Assembly: GCF_900105005.1 (NCBI RefSeq)
Contig: NZ_LT629748.1
Span: forward strand, 3,348,001-3,412,000
Length of the DNA: 64,000 nt
Direction: 5' to 3'
Origin: Halopseudomonas litoralis
Lineage (GTDB): Bacteria; Pseudomonadota; Gammaproteobacteria; Pseudomonadales; Pseudomonadaceae
The position numbers and the translations under genes are program-made. The notes under the pieces were generated by a model. The model saw only the letters and a program-made list of their open reading frames with translations, searched no databases and had not been told where the DNA came from. Positions 1-8,218 of the stretch are shown here, in pieces (position 1 is the stretch's first letter; the number at the start of each line of letters is the position of its first letter).

Positions 1-1992
1 GAAACTGCCGTTGCCGGCCAGGTTGAGGTGTTCGGCGTAGGCCTTGTCCAGCAGGTTATCCACTCCGACACTGCCCGTCACTTCGGTACTGAAGCGGTAG
101 GCAGCGTTGAGCGACAACACCCCGAACCCCGCCGCATCACCGAAGTCCTTGCTGGTAACGTTACCCTTGCCATCCGCGGTACGGCTTTGCGCTGCCACCA
201 CCCGCCACAGGGCTCCGGCACTCCAGTTGTCCCGCGCATAGGTCAGGTTGAAGCGCGCCTCCAGCGGTGGCATCTGGGGTAACGCCTCACCGTCACTGCG
301 GTTGCGCCCCCAGGCCCAGGCCAAACTGGTTTCCGTCTGCCAGTTGTCGGTCACATCCAGCGCGATACCGGCTTCGGCACCCATGATATGAGCATCGATA
401 TTCTCCGCACTGCTGATGCCGCCCATGCCGGTGTAGTCGAACAGGATGAAGTCATCGACCATGCCTGCATAGCCGGACACCCAGGCCTCCAGCCCTTCGC
501 GCTTGTACTGCAAACCGACATCCAGCTGGGTGGTGCGCTCCGGATCAATGCCATCGAAGGCATTCACCGCGCCAACCGCCTGCCTGGGCGAGAACAGCTC
601 CCAGTAGTCGGGGAAGCGCTGCACATGACCAAGGCCAACATAGGCCGTGGCCGGCAGGCTGGACAGATCCTCCTCCAGCCGCACAAAGGCCGCCGGCAGG
701 GTTTCCCGACGCGTATCGCCGGCGGTGGGATTGGGTGCCGGCATGCCCATCATGCCGCCGCTGACGGTAGCGCGGAAATCTTCGACATGGTGCTGATCCA
801 GCCGCAACCCGCCGATCAGTCGTTGATCTTCCTGCAGGGTCCAGGTCAGCTCGGAAAACACACCTATCTGGCTGAAAGCGGCATCCTTCATCCAGGACGC
901 GTTCTCATAGGTATCCACGCCCATGCCACTGCGTGTGCGGTGGGTATTGCGTTGGGCGTCGGCGCCAGCCAGCAGTTCCACATCATCCCAGACCCAGGTT
1001 GAGGCAAGCCGGGCTCCCAAGGTGCGGCGATCCACATTGGTTGCCATCGGACCGGCCATCATGCCGGTAGTGGATGGCGTGCGCAGACTGTAGTTGTCCA
1101 TCACATGGTCGGCGTAGTTGTAATACACCCGCGCCTCCAGCTCCTGCAGCGCGCCGCCCTGAAACTGCTTCTCGAAGCGCAGCCCCAGGCTTTCCCGTTC
1201 GAACTGCGAGCCATCCATGCCGCGGCCCGCGTAGCGCGCCTCGCCATCACCGGCACCGACGCTCAGCTCCAGCAGAGTGTCATCGTCCGGCGTCCAGCCC
1301 AGCGCCAGATCGGTGTTCCACTTGTTCCAGCGTGATGGTACGCGATCGCCATTACCGTCCTGGTAGTCACCGGAGCGGGAGCGGTTGCCACTCAGACGCA
1401 GATAGCCATCACGGCTACCGATGGCTCCGTCCATCTGCATATCCCGGCGGGTGTTGGAGCCCGCCACCACAGAGGCATCCAATCGGCTACCCGGTTCGTC
1501 AAAGCTCTCGGGCAGACGATCGAACCGGATGGTGCCAGCCGAAGCGCCCGGCCCCCAGGCGACGCTTTGCGGTCCCTTGATAACCGTCAGCTGGTCGAAA
1601 TTCTGCGGCGCGATATAGGACGACGGAGCGTCCATGCGTGAGGGGCAGGCACCGAGCATTTCGCCGCCATTGGTCAGCAGTTTCAGTCGTGATCCGAACA
1701 TGCCCCGCAATACCGGATCACTGTTGCTGCCCCCGCCGCGCACGGCAGAGAAACCGGGAATGGTCTTCAGGTAATCCGCCGCATCACTGGCCGGGATAGG
1801 CTGCCGGGCCTGCTTCGGATTGGTGATGATGGTCAACGGCGAATCCTGCTGGACCGCTGTGATGACGCGTGGCGGCAGCGCAAGCGAATCCGCATGTTGA
1901 TGGTGGCTGTGATCAGCCTCAGCCAGAACCGTGACGGGCAGGCCGAGTACGGCCAGAGACAGAAAAGTACGTACAAAAACAGGTTGCGACAT
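1..1992 (-). CDS. oprC: TonB-dependent copper receptor, OprC/NosA type (3' end outside window)
   Basis: Outer-membrane beta-barrel receptor for copper uptake driven by TonB. About 664 residues are present; the C-terminus lies beyond the left edge, consistent with the roughly 720-residue family. Residues 1-24 form a signal peptide ending VTVLA, followed by a His-rich stretch (DHSHHQH). The plug domain contains LRGMFGSRLK and then C116-P-S-R-M120, the CxxxM copper-binding motif known from OprC. The last visible segment reads NLLDKAYAEHLNLAGN, typical of the TonB-copper family. It lies 72 nt downstream of the DUF2946 gene on the same strand, probably as one operon. OprC/NosA proteins are known to be induced anaerobically and are linked to copper supply for nitrous oxide reductase. 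Confidence 0.9.
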   Translation of the reverse strand, partial: MSQPVFVRTFLSLAVLGLPVTVLAEADHSHHQHADSLALPPRVITAVQQDSPLTIITNPKQARQPIPASDAADYLKTIPGFSAVRGGGSNSDPVLRGMFGSRLKLLTNGGEMLGACPSRMDAPSSYIAPQNFDQLTVIKGPQSVAWGPGASAGTIRFDRLPESFDEPGSRLDASVVAGSNTRRDMQMDGAIGSRDGYLRLSGNRSRSGDYQDGNGDRVPSRWNKWNTDLALGWTPDDDTLLELSVGAGDGEARYAGRGMDGSQFERESLGLRFEKQFQGGALQELEARVYYNYADHVMDNYSLRTPSTTGMMAGPMATNVDRRTLGARLASTWVWDDVELLAGADAQRNTHRTRSGMGVDTYENASWMKDAAFSQIGVFSELTWTLQEDQRLIGGLRLDQHHVEDFRATVSGGMMGMPAPNPTAGDTRRETLPAAFVRLEEDLSSLPATAYVGLGHVQRFPDYWELFSPRQAVGAVNAFDGIDPERTTQLDVGLQYKREGLEAWVSGYAGMVDDFILFDYTGMGGISSAENIDAHIMGAEAGIALDVTDNWQTETSLAWAWGRNRSDGEALPQMPPLEARFNLTYARDNWSAGALWRVVAAQSRTADGKGNVTSKDFGDAAGFGVLSLNAAYRFSTEVTGSVGVDNLLDKAYAEHLNLAGNGSF

Positions 1993-2064
1993 GGCAATTA
2001 TCTCGAGATCGATCAGATACACCGCGCTGGTCAGGCCAGGCGGATGAAAATAACAGGCGATGGA

Positions 2065-2457
2065 TCAGACGATAAAAGGGGGCGCGCGAGCATGTCCACC
2101 GCTGTGGCGCTCGGCCAATAACAGGGGTGCGTCGGGCAATGGCAGAAATGGCTCCAGCTGGTGCCGGGGCAGGATGAGATGGAGGGACAGAATCAACGGT
2201 GGATTGAGCGTCAACAGCTCGCAATAGCCGCAAAGCTCCAGCGCCGACAGCCAGGCCGGTTCGCCGGCCGATGCCTGATCATGATGATCCTGTGCGGCAG
2301 GTGCCGGACCATCGGCGAGATGCTGATGCGGTTCGCTGGATGCATCGACCGCGGCCGGCTCCATCTGCAGCGCTGAATACAACGGGCCGACATGGATCAT
2401 CAGCATGGCGAACAAGCCAAGCCAGATACTCAATGTAGACAGCCGTTTACGAACCAC
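2065..2457 (-). CDS. DUF2946 family membrane-associated protein, probable copper-uptake partner
   Basis: Small 130-residue protein with an N-terminal hydrophobic segment (about residues 8-28), a His-rich middle (HQHL, DHHDQ) and the DUF2946 signature CGYCELLTLNPP around residues 76-87. The GTG start is chosen because AGGA lies 8-9 nt upstream. DUF2946 genes commonly sit next to copper receptors and copper chaperones; here it directly precedes the OprC-type receptor on the same strand. The Cys pair and His cluster suggest metal handling in the periplasm or inner membrane, but no biochemical role is established. It probably forms the first gene of the oprC operon. Confidence 0.75.
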   Translation of the reverse strand: MVRKRLSTLSIWLGLFAMLMIHVGPLYSALQMEPAAVDASSEPHQHLADGPAPAAQDHHDQASAGEPAWLSALELCGYCELLTLNPPLILSLHLILPRHQLEPFLPLPDAPLLLAERHSGGHARAPPFIV

Positions 2458-2518
2458 CAGTCAGTTCCTGCTGAATAATAACCCTGGACTCGGCAAGCCG
2501 AAGCGACTGCAACTACGA

Positions 2519-2541
2519 GCGCAGTGTAGACTACACTGCGC
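2519..2541. promoter_or_regulatory. Perfect 11-bp inverted repeat, likely operator
   Basis: The arm GCGCAGTGTAG is followed by one central A and its exact reverse complement. It lies 62 bp upstream of the DUF2946 GTG and 116 bp upstream of the diguanylate cyclase ATG. A 1-nt centre is too small for an RNA loop, so a dimeric repressor or activator site in DNA is more likely than a terminator. I do not recognise the motif as Fur, Zur or CueR. Confidence 0.5.
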
Positions 2542-2576
2542 ATCCGATTCCTTGGCTTAGATCAAATCCCGGGTTG

Positions 2577-2590
2577 TTGATCTGTATCAG
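2577..2590 (+). promoter_or_regulatory. Anr/FNR-type box upstream of diguanylate cyclase
   Basis: TTGATCTGTATCAG matches TTGAT-N4-ATCAA at 9 of 10 defined positions. A -10-like TATAGA at 2611-2616 lies 30 bp away centre to centre, close to the roughly 32 bp expected at class II FNR promoters. The site could also act on the divergent DUF2946-oprC operon, whose start is 120 bp away. Confidence 0.5.
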
Positions 2591-2656
2591 CCGCCGTCGA
2601 GCGGACAGATTATAGACTGTGCGAAATAGCCATCATAACGACATCAATAGAAGACT

Positions 2657-3808
2657 ATGCCCTCCATTGCCGATCTGCTTCGCCATCGCCTCAACTCCAT
2701 GCTACCTGCCGAACTGGAGCCGGGCGAACGGCTAAAACTGCTGACCCCGTTCCGCCATCCGTTGCTGATCAGCCGCCACCGCGCAGGTTTGATAGTTGAC
2801 CGGGTGCGTCTGTTTGCTTTGCTGTTCGCTCTGCTCACACCGCTGTGGGGGATAGTCGATATGCTCGCCTTTCCCTATCCGCTGTGGAGTCAGCTATTGG
2901 CGCTGCGATTGATAGTATGTCTGGCCTTCTTCAGCCTGCTGCTGTTCTACCACGAGCGCGGCCGCATGACCGATGCTTACCTGGCGATGTTCATTCTGTT
3001 CGCCATTCCTACGCTGTTCTATATCAGTTCCCACACCTTACTGGCCCATTATGATCTGACCGACATGCCCGCAGCAGTGGCGGCCGGTTACGCTTTTCTG
3101 CCTTTCGTGCTGATGGCCGGCCTGGCCCTGTTTCCGCTGACATTGCTGGAGAACCTGCTGGTCGCCCTGGTGTTGCTGATGGCGCAGGGAGTAGCTGGCT
3201 ATCTGAATTGGTCAACGCTGAACTGGCCCTCCTTCGTCGGTGCCTTCTGGCTGCTGATATTGATTGCCGGTGTCACCAGTCTGGCCTGCATGAGTCAACT
3301 GGCATTCATGATGGTTCTGCTGCGCCAGGCGATCCGGGACGACCTGACCAAGGTATTCAGTCGCGGCAGCGGCGAAGAGATTCTGCAGATGCAATGGCAT
3401 ACCAGCCTGCGCAACAACAGTGCGCTGTCACTGGCCTTCATTGATCTGGACCGGTTCAAGGAGATCAACGATATCTTTGGCCATGCCATGGGCGATCAGG
3501 CGCTGCGCAATGCCAGCCAGCACATCCAGGACAGCATGCGCAGCTCCGACAGCCTGGTGCGTTGGGGAGGGGAGGAGTTCCTGCTGATCATGCCTGACAC
3601 CGATATGACACGCGCCCGGCAGGCCCTGGAACGACTTCTCAGCAGCGGGCTGGGCTATCGGCCGGATGGCGCGCCGCTGACTGCCAGCATCGGCGTGGCT
3701 GAGCGCTACTATGATCGAGTCGATGTACCGCACAAGTTGCTGGAGCTGGCGGACCAACGCATGTACGGAGCCAAGCAGGCAGGGCGCAATCGCATCAGCG
3801 CCCTTTGA
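2657..3808 (+). CDS. Membrane-anchored GGDEF diguanylate cyclase
   Basis: A 383-residue protein predicted to make cyclic di-GMP from two GTP. The N-terminal half carries about six hydrophobic segments between residues 50 and 225, with no recognised sensor domain. The C-terminal GGDEF domain spans about 225-383: DDLTKVFSRG in place of the usual DxLTGLxNRR, FIDLDRFKEIND, and the active-site GGEEF at 304-308. The product-inhibition I-site RSSD (295-298) sits exactly five residues before GGEEF, so both activity and feedback control are likely. It stands alone, convergent with the E2 gene 14 bp away, behind an Anr-like box. The input signal is unknown; a membrane or oxygen-linked cue is inference. 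Confidence 0.9.
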   Translation: MPSIADLLRHRLNSMLPAELEPGERLKLLTPFRHPLLISRHRAGLIVDRVRLFALLFALLTPLWGIVDMLAFPYPLWSQLLALRLIVCLAFFSLLLFYHERGRMTDAYLAMFILFAIPTLFYISSHTLLAHYDLTDMPAAVAAGYAFLPFVLMAGLALFPLTLLENLLVALVLLMAQGVAGYLNWSTLNWPSFVGAFWLLILIAGVTSLACMSQLAFMMVLLRQAIRDDLTKVFSRGSGEEILQMQWHTSLRNNSALSLAFIDLDRFKEINDIFGHAMGDQALRNASQHIQDSMRSSDSLVRWGGEEFLLIMPDTDMTRARQALERLLSSGLGYRPDGAPLTASIGVAERYYDRVDVPHKLLELADQRMYGAKQAGRNRISAL

Positions 3809-3822
3809 TCTGGGATGGCGGT

Positions 3823-4938
3823 CTACTCCGCCGTCTGCAGATCCTCCACCAGCACCTTGAGGAAGCGCGCCGCCTCACCGCCGGTGACCGCACGATGGTC
3901 CACGGTCAATGACAGCGGTAATATCGGATGCACCACCACCTGGCCCTGGTGCGCCACCACCTGATCCCGAATCACCCCGGCACCGATGATCGCCACTTGC
4001 GGCGGCATGATTACCGGGCTGGCGTAGCGTCCAAACAGGGTGCCGTAATTGGACAGGGTAATGGTCGCGCCCATCAGCTCACGCGGCGGTATCGACCGGT
4101 TGCTGACATCCGCACGCAGCTGCGCCAGACCCTCGCGCAGATCCTCCGCCTCACGGTTGGCAACATCGCGCAGGACCGGAACGAACAAGCCATCTGGCGT
4201 ATCTACTGCCACGCCCAGATCCACGTTGTCATGCTGCCTGACGCTCAGCCGCTTGCCGTCGAAGGCGACGTTCAGCGCCGGCTGTGCTGCGCAGGCCCGG
4301 GCGATAGCTCGCGCCAGACGCACCATGGGGTCGCGCGCGCCGGCAGCCCATTGATACAGATCGGCATCTTCGACGATGGTCACCGGCGCCACCTCGGCAT
4401 GGGCCCGCGCCATGTTCCTGGCCATGGTGCGTCGCACGCTGCGCAGCGCCTCGCCAGTGGTCGGCAAGGCATCGGCGGCCTGCTGCACATCGGCGGTGGT
4501 CACCAGCCCACCGGGGCCGTTGCCCTTGAGCTGGGCCAGCTCAACACCCTCCCGCTCGGCCAGTTTGCGCGCCGCCGGCATCACCGCTTGCGGCTGAGCT
4601 TCGCGGCTGGAGGAGGCAGCGCCGATGATAAAATCGTCGGCAGCCAGATCGCTGCTGCCGCTGGCGCGCCCCAGATCCCCCACCACGGTACCGCTGTCTT
4701 CGCCCTCGCCTTCAAACTCCACCAGAGGTTCACCCACGTGCAACAGATCACCCGGCGCGCCAAAGCAGCGACTGACCACACCCGCCCGCGGCGAGGGAAC
4801 CTCGACGATGGCCTTGGCGGTTTCCACCGAGACCAGCAGCTGGTCCACCTCCACCGCTTCACCTGCGGTGACGTGCCATTCGACGATTTCAGCTTCCTGC
4901 AATCCCTCTCCCAGATCAGGCAATTTGAACTGTTTCAT
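3823..4938 (-). CDS. 2-oxoacid dehydrogenase E2 (dihydrolipoamide acyltransferase)
   Basis: 371-residue core acyltransferase of a pyruvate or branched-chain 2-oxoacid dehydrogenase complex. One lipoyl domain (1-75) has the lipoylation lysine K42 in VETAKA. A peripheral-subunit-binding segment follows (ARKLAEREGVELAQLKGNGPGG), then the CAT domain to the end. The catalytic motif, normally HRxxDG, reads HRAVTG (H348, T352): Asp is replaced by Thr, which I believe also occurs in close Pseudomonas homologues. The start is taken at 4938 because the family begins MKQFKLPDLGEG and this ATG overlaps the E1beta stop by 4 nt. No E3 gene is nearby, so lipoamide dehydrogenase must be encoded elsewhere. 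Confidence 0.9.
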   Translation of the reverse strand: MKQFKLPDLGEGLQEAEIVEWHVTAGEAVEVDQLLVSVETAKAIVEVPSPRAGVVSRCFGAPGDLLHVGEPLVEFEGEGEDSGTVVGDLGRASGSSDLAADDFIIGAASSSREAQPQAVMPAARKLAEREGVELAQLKGNGPGGLVTTADVQQAADALPTTGEALRSVRRTMARNMARAHAEVAPVTIVEDADLYQWAAGARDPMVRLARAIARACAAQPALNVAFDGKRLSVRQHDNVDLGVAVDTPDGLFVPVLRDVANREAEDLREGLAQLRADVSNRSIPPRELMGATITLSNYGTLFGRYASPVIMPPQVAIIGAGVIRDQVVAHQGQVVVHPILPLSLTVDHRAVTGGEAARFLKVLVEDLQTAE

Positions 4939-5930
4939 TGGTCGTCCCCCCGCATGACCTGCTGACAGGCCTGATAGATACTCTGCACATCCGGTAGCCA
5001 AGCCATCTCCTGCCGGGCGTACGGAATCACACAGTCGAATCCGGTAACCCGCTGCACCGGCGCATGCAGGCTGTAGAACAGCTGTTCCTGCACCAGCGCC
5101 GCAATCTCAGCACCGGGGCCGTAACTGCGTGCCGCCTCGTGGACGATAACGCAGCGGCCGGTCTTGCCGACCGAGGCGAGGATGGTGGCGCTGTCCAACG
5201 GCTTGAGCGTGGCGACATCGATGACCTCGCAGCTGATGCCCTCCTCGGCCAGCCGGTTGGCGGTTTCCAGGGTCTCCTTCAATGCCGCGCCCCAACTGAC
5301 CAGCGTCAGATCTGCTCCTTCGCGCAAGGTAAAGCAGGTATCCAATGGCAACGGCTGACCATCATCCTCTACCTGCTGTTGCACCGAGCGATACAGCCGC
5401 GAGGGTTCCAGAAAGATCACCGGGTCAGGGTCGGCGATCGCGGCAAGCAGCAGCCCATAGGCACGCCGGGGCGAAGATGGCACCACGACACGCAGGCCGG
5501 GTATGTGCGCCAACAGCGCCTCGGTACTTTCGCCATGGTGCTCCGGCGCGTGAATGCCGCCACCATGCGGCGTGCGCATGACCATGGGGCAACTCAGCCG
5601 GCCGCGGGTGCGGCTGCGCAGGCGACTGGCGTGGGAGATCAGATGCTCCATGCCGGCGTAGATGAAACCCATGAACTGGATTTCCGCCACCGGCTTCAGG
5701 CCCTGGGCGGCCATGCCCACGGCAATTCCGGTGATCAGCGTCTCGGCCAGCGGCGTATCCATCACCCGACGGAACCCGAAGCGCTCATGCAGTCCCACCG
5801 TAGCGCGGAACACGCCGCCATTGGGGCCGACGTCTTCGCCCAGCACCACCACGTCCGGGTCATCGGCCATGGCCCGATGCAGCGCCAGATTGACGGCCTC
5901 TACCATGCAGATGGTTTTGCGTTCAGTCAT
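4935..5930 (-). CDS. 2-oxoacid dehydrogenase E1 beta subunit
   Basis: 331-residue transketolase-like beta subunit that pairs with E1alpha to decarboxylate a 2-oxoacid using thiamine diphosphate. Visible family motifs are VVVLGEDVGPNGGVFRAT, DTPLAE, AEIQFMGFIY and GGIHAPEHHGES. The thiamine fold is split between subunits, so it cannot act alone. It overlaps E1alpha by 8 nt and E2 by 4 nt, showing tight translational coupling. The same E1alpha-E1beta-E2 order occurs in Pseudomonas beside leucine dehydrogenase, which is absent here; whether the substrate is pyruvate or a branched-chain acid cannot be told from sequence. Confidence 0.92.
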   Translation of the reverse strand: MTERKTICMVEAVNLALHRAMADDPDVVVLGEDVGPNGGVFRATVGLHERFGFRRVMDTPLAETLITGIAVGMAAQGLKPVAEIQFMGFIYAGMEHLISHASRLRSRTRGRLSCPMVMRTPHGGGIHAPEHHGESTEALLAHIPGLRVVVPSSPRRAYGLLLAAIADPDPVIFLEPSRLYRSVQQQVEDDGQPLPLDTCFTLREGADLTLVSWGAALKETLETANRLAEEGISCEVIDVATLKPLDSATILASVGKTGRCVIVHEAARSYGPGAEIAALVQEQLFYSLHAPVQRVTGFDCVIPYARQEMAWLPDVQSIYQACQQVMRGDDQ

Positions 5931-7014
5931 GGCCCGACCCTCCCTGGGCTGCCGCCCGGATCAGCAATTCATCCCGCTGCTGCTGGTAGCCGGCCGGCAG
6001 CTCGGCAAACAGGTGGTCGAAGGCGGCGCCCGGATCGGCCTCGGGCAGACTGCGGAACTGCTCCACCGCTGCGCTGATCCGTTCATTCAACTGACGCTGC
6101 AGTTGCTGTTCCCGGGCTTCGTTCCACATCCCCTGCGTGTGCAGAAATCGCTGCAGACGACCGATGGGTTCATGCTTCCAGGCCTCGCTCAGCTCCTCGG
6201 CATCGCGGTAACGACTGGCATCATCGGAGGTCGTGTGGTCGCCCAAGCGGTAAGTCACACATTCCACCAGCGTCGGCCCCTTCCCGGCCCGCGCGCGTTC
6301 GATGGCGGCATGGATGCGGTCATAGACCGCCAGCACATCATTGCCGTCCACCTGCTCACCGGGAATGCCCGCCGCCAGCGCCTTGTGCGCCAGGGTCGGA
6401 GCGGCGGACTGCAGGCTGCGCGGTACGGAAATGGCCCATTGGTTGTTGTTCACCACGAACACCATGGGCAGTTGCCAGACGCCCGCGAGGTTCAGGCTTT
6501 CCAGAAAGTCACCCTTGCTGGTTGCGCCGTCACCGCAGGTGGTGACCGCTACCCGCGGTTGCTGACGGATGCGAAACGCCGAAGCGACACCGCAGGCATG
6601 ACAGGCCTGGGTGGCGATGGGCACGCAAATGGGGAAATCCTCCGCCGCGGTAGGCGCCGTCCAGGCACTGCCGCGCTCGTCGCCGCCCCAGTACAGCAGA
6701 ATGTCCTGCATGGCGACGCCACGCTGCAGCTGCACGGCGGTGTCGCGGTAATAGGGAATCAGCACATCGGCGTCAGTCATTGCCCGGCCCAGGGCGGTGC
6801 CGATGGCTTCCTGACCCAGGGTCGACGCATATGTGCCGATCTGGCCGGTGCGCTGCAAGGCCACGCACTTCTGGTCGAAGGCGCGGACGAGGGCCATCTG
6901 GCGATAGAAATCGAGGAGCAGTTGCGGATCATCAACCCAGCCGGGTAATTCATTCAACGGCTGGCCGTGATCATCAAGATAACGGGTATAGGGAATCTGC
7001 ACGGATAAGGGCAT
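5923..7014 (-). CDS. 2-oxoacid dehydrogenase E1 alpha subunit
   Basis: 363-residue thiamine-diphosphate-dependent E1alpha. The thiamine-binding stretch GDGATSKGDFLESLNLAGVW...VVNNNQWAIS is present, as are TGQIGTYASTLGQEA near the N-terminus and YRLGDHTTSDDASRYR, the phosphorylation-loop region of the family. The start at 7014 has AGGAGG six nt upstream; an in-frame ATG at 7056 lacks this. It is the first gene of the three-gene operon. A possible promoter (TTGCCG, 15 bp, TATACT) lies at 7115-7141. The sequence is more like bacterial pyruvate/acetoin-type E1alpha than classical BkdA1, but the substrate is not settled. Confidence 0.92.
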   Translation of the reverse strand: MPLSVQIPYTRYLDDHGQPLNELPGWVDDPQLLLDFYRQMALVRAFDQKCVALQRTGQIGTYASTLGQEAIGTALGRAMTDADVLIPYYRDTAVQLQRGVAMQDILLYWGGDERGSAWTAPTAAEDFPICVPIATQACHACGVASAFRIRQQPRVAVTTCGDGATSKGDFLESLNLAGVWQLPMVFVVNNNQWAISVPRSLQSAAPTLAHKALAAGIPGEQVDGNDVLAVYDRIHAAIERARAGKGPTLVECVTYRLGDHTTSDDASRYRDAEELSEAWKHEPIGRLQRFLHTQGMWNEAREQQLQRQLNERISAAVEQFRSLPEADPGAAFDHLFAELPAGYQQQRDELLIRAAAQGGSGHD

Positions 7015-7114
7015 GGCTATCCTCCTGACCAATGGGGACGACCGACTTGTGGTCAACCGTCCGCAGCGCCGCCCGGGTAGGGCGGCTGCGACAGCGCAGG
7101 CGCGCTTGTCAGGC

Positions 7115-7141
7115 AGTATAGGTCAGGTTTCGCAGCGGCAA
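7115..7141 (-). promoter_or_regulatory. Possible promoter of the 2-oxoacid dehydrogenase operon
   Basis: Reading the minus strand, TTGCCG (7141-7136) and TATACT (7120-7115) are separated by 15 bp, shorter than the ideal 17. The -10 match is good and it lies about 100 bp before the E1alpha start. Confidence 0.3.
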
Positions 7142-7148
7142 GGGTAGA

Positions 7149-8072
7149 TCAGGGCACCGGCGGAGACTCACCCCGCTCCGCCGGCAATACCAATCGTGCC
7201 CGGTTGCGCCGCACATGGCGCATGCCCTCGAATACCAGCACGCCGACGGCGAGCCAGATCGCGATATAGGTCAGCCATTCATCAGGCGCAATACTTTCGC
7301 CGAGCAGCAATGCCACCAACACCAGCAATACCGGCTCCACATAGCCCAACAACCCGAACAGGGTAAAGGTCAGCAGCCGACTGGCCATGATGTAGGCGAC
7401 CAGCGCCGCCGCGCTGAAAGCGCCCAATAGAGCTACCAGCGGATACAGTCGGGGAAATTCATCAAACAGACCAGGCGTCACGCCTCCCGCCCAGGCGAAC
7501 CAGCTGGCGACCGGCAGGAGAAAGAGCATATCGAACCAGAAGCCGCCAAGATGATCAGTACTCCGGACCCGACGCAGAATGAAATACAGCGGATATCCCA
7601 CCGCCACCGCAATCGTCTCCCAAGCCAGGCTGCCGGCCTGAATCAACGCATTCCCCACGCCAACAGCGGCACAGGCAATGGCCAACTTCTGCAGGCGTGA
7701 CGGCTGTTCGCGAAACAATATAAACCCGGCCAGCACCATCGTCAGCGGTAGCAGGAAATAGCCCAGCGATACCTCCAGCGCACGACCATTGAGCGGCGCC
7801 CACATGAATAGCCACAACTGCAGCCCTACCAGTGCTGCACTGAGCAGCTGTACCAGCAACAGCACCGGACGCCGACGCAGGCGCCCGGCTATTTCCCGGG
7901 CCAGCGGCCAATACCCCGCCCACAGCATGAACAATGTGACGAAGGGGAAGGTCAGCAACATGCGCCAGCCAAATATCTGCTCACCGTCAAGCGGCGCCAG
8001 CAAGGTCGAAAAGAAATACAGTCCACCAAACAATACTGACGCCAGTACCGACAGGACTACCCCGATAGACAT
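7149..8072 (-). CDS. EamA/RarD-like drug/metabolite transporter family protein
   Basis: 307-residue inner-membrane protein with about ten hydrophobic segments arranged as two EamA-like halves; it resembles RarD (motifs FGWRMLLTFP, LQLWLFMWAPLNGRALEVSLGYFLLPL). RarD-type proteins are putative permeases of unknown substrate. The start at 8072 is chosen for the GGGAGGTGAC ribosome binding site just upstream; a longer frame from 8186 would add 38 residues with no membrane character. It is divergent from the YbgA-like gene and precedes the E1alpha operon on the same strand with a 134-bp gap, so co-transcription is uncertain. Confidence 0.85.
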   Translation of the reverse strand: MSIGVVLSVLASVLFGGLYFFSTLLAPLDGEQIFGWRMLLTFPFVTLFMLWAGYWPLAREIAGRLRRRPVLLLVQLLSAALVGLQLWLFMWAPLNGRALEVSLGYFLLPLTMVLAGFILFREQPSRLQKLAIACAAVGVGNALIQAGSLAWETIAVAVGYPLYFILRRVRSTDHLGGFWFDMLFLLPVASWFAWAGGVTPGLFDEFPRLYPLVALLGAFSAAALVAYIMASRLLTFTLFGLLGYVEPVLLVLVALLLGESIAPDEWLTYIAIWLAVGVLVFEGMRHVRRNRARLVLPAERGESPPVP

Positions 8073-8218
8073 GTCACCTCCCTGCAGATATTGAAAGACC
8101 GAACCAACGCACTCCAGCTCAGGCTCCGCGAAGAACATACAATGCACACCGGTGAATGGATTGTCGATCCCCGCTTCTCCTGTCATTCTGGCGACTCAAC
8201 CCATTCAGTGATGCTGTC

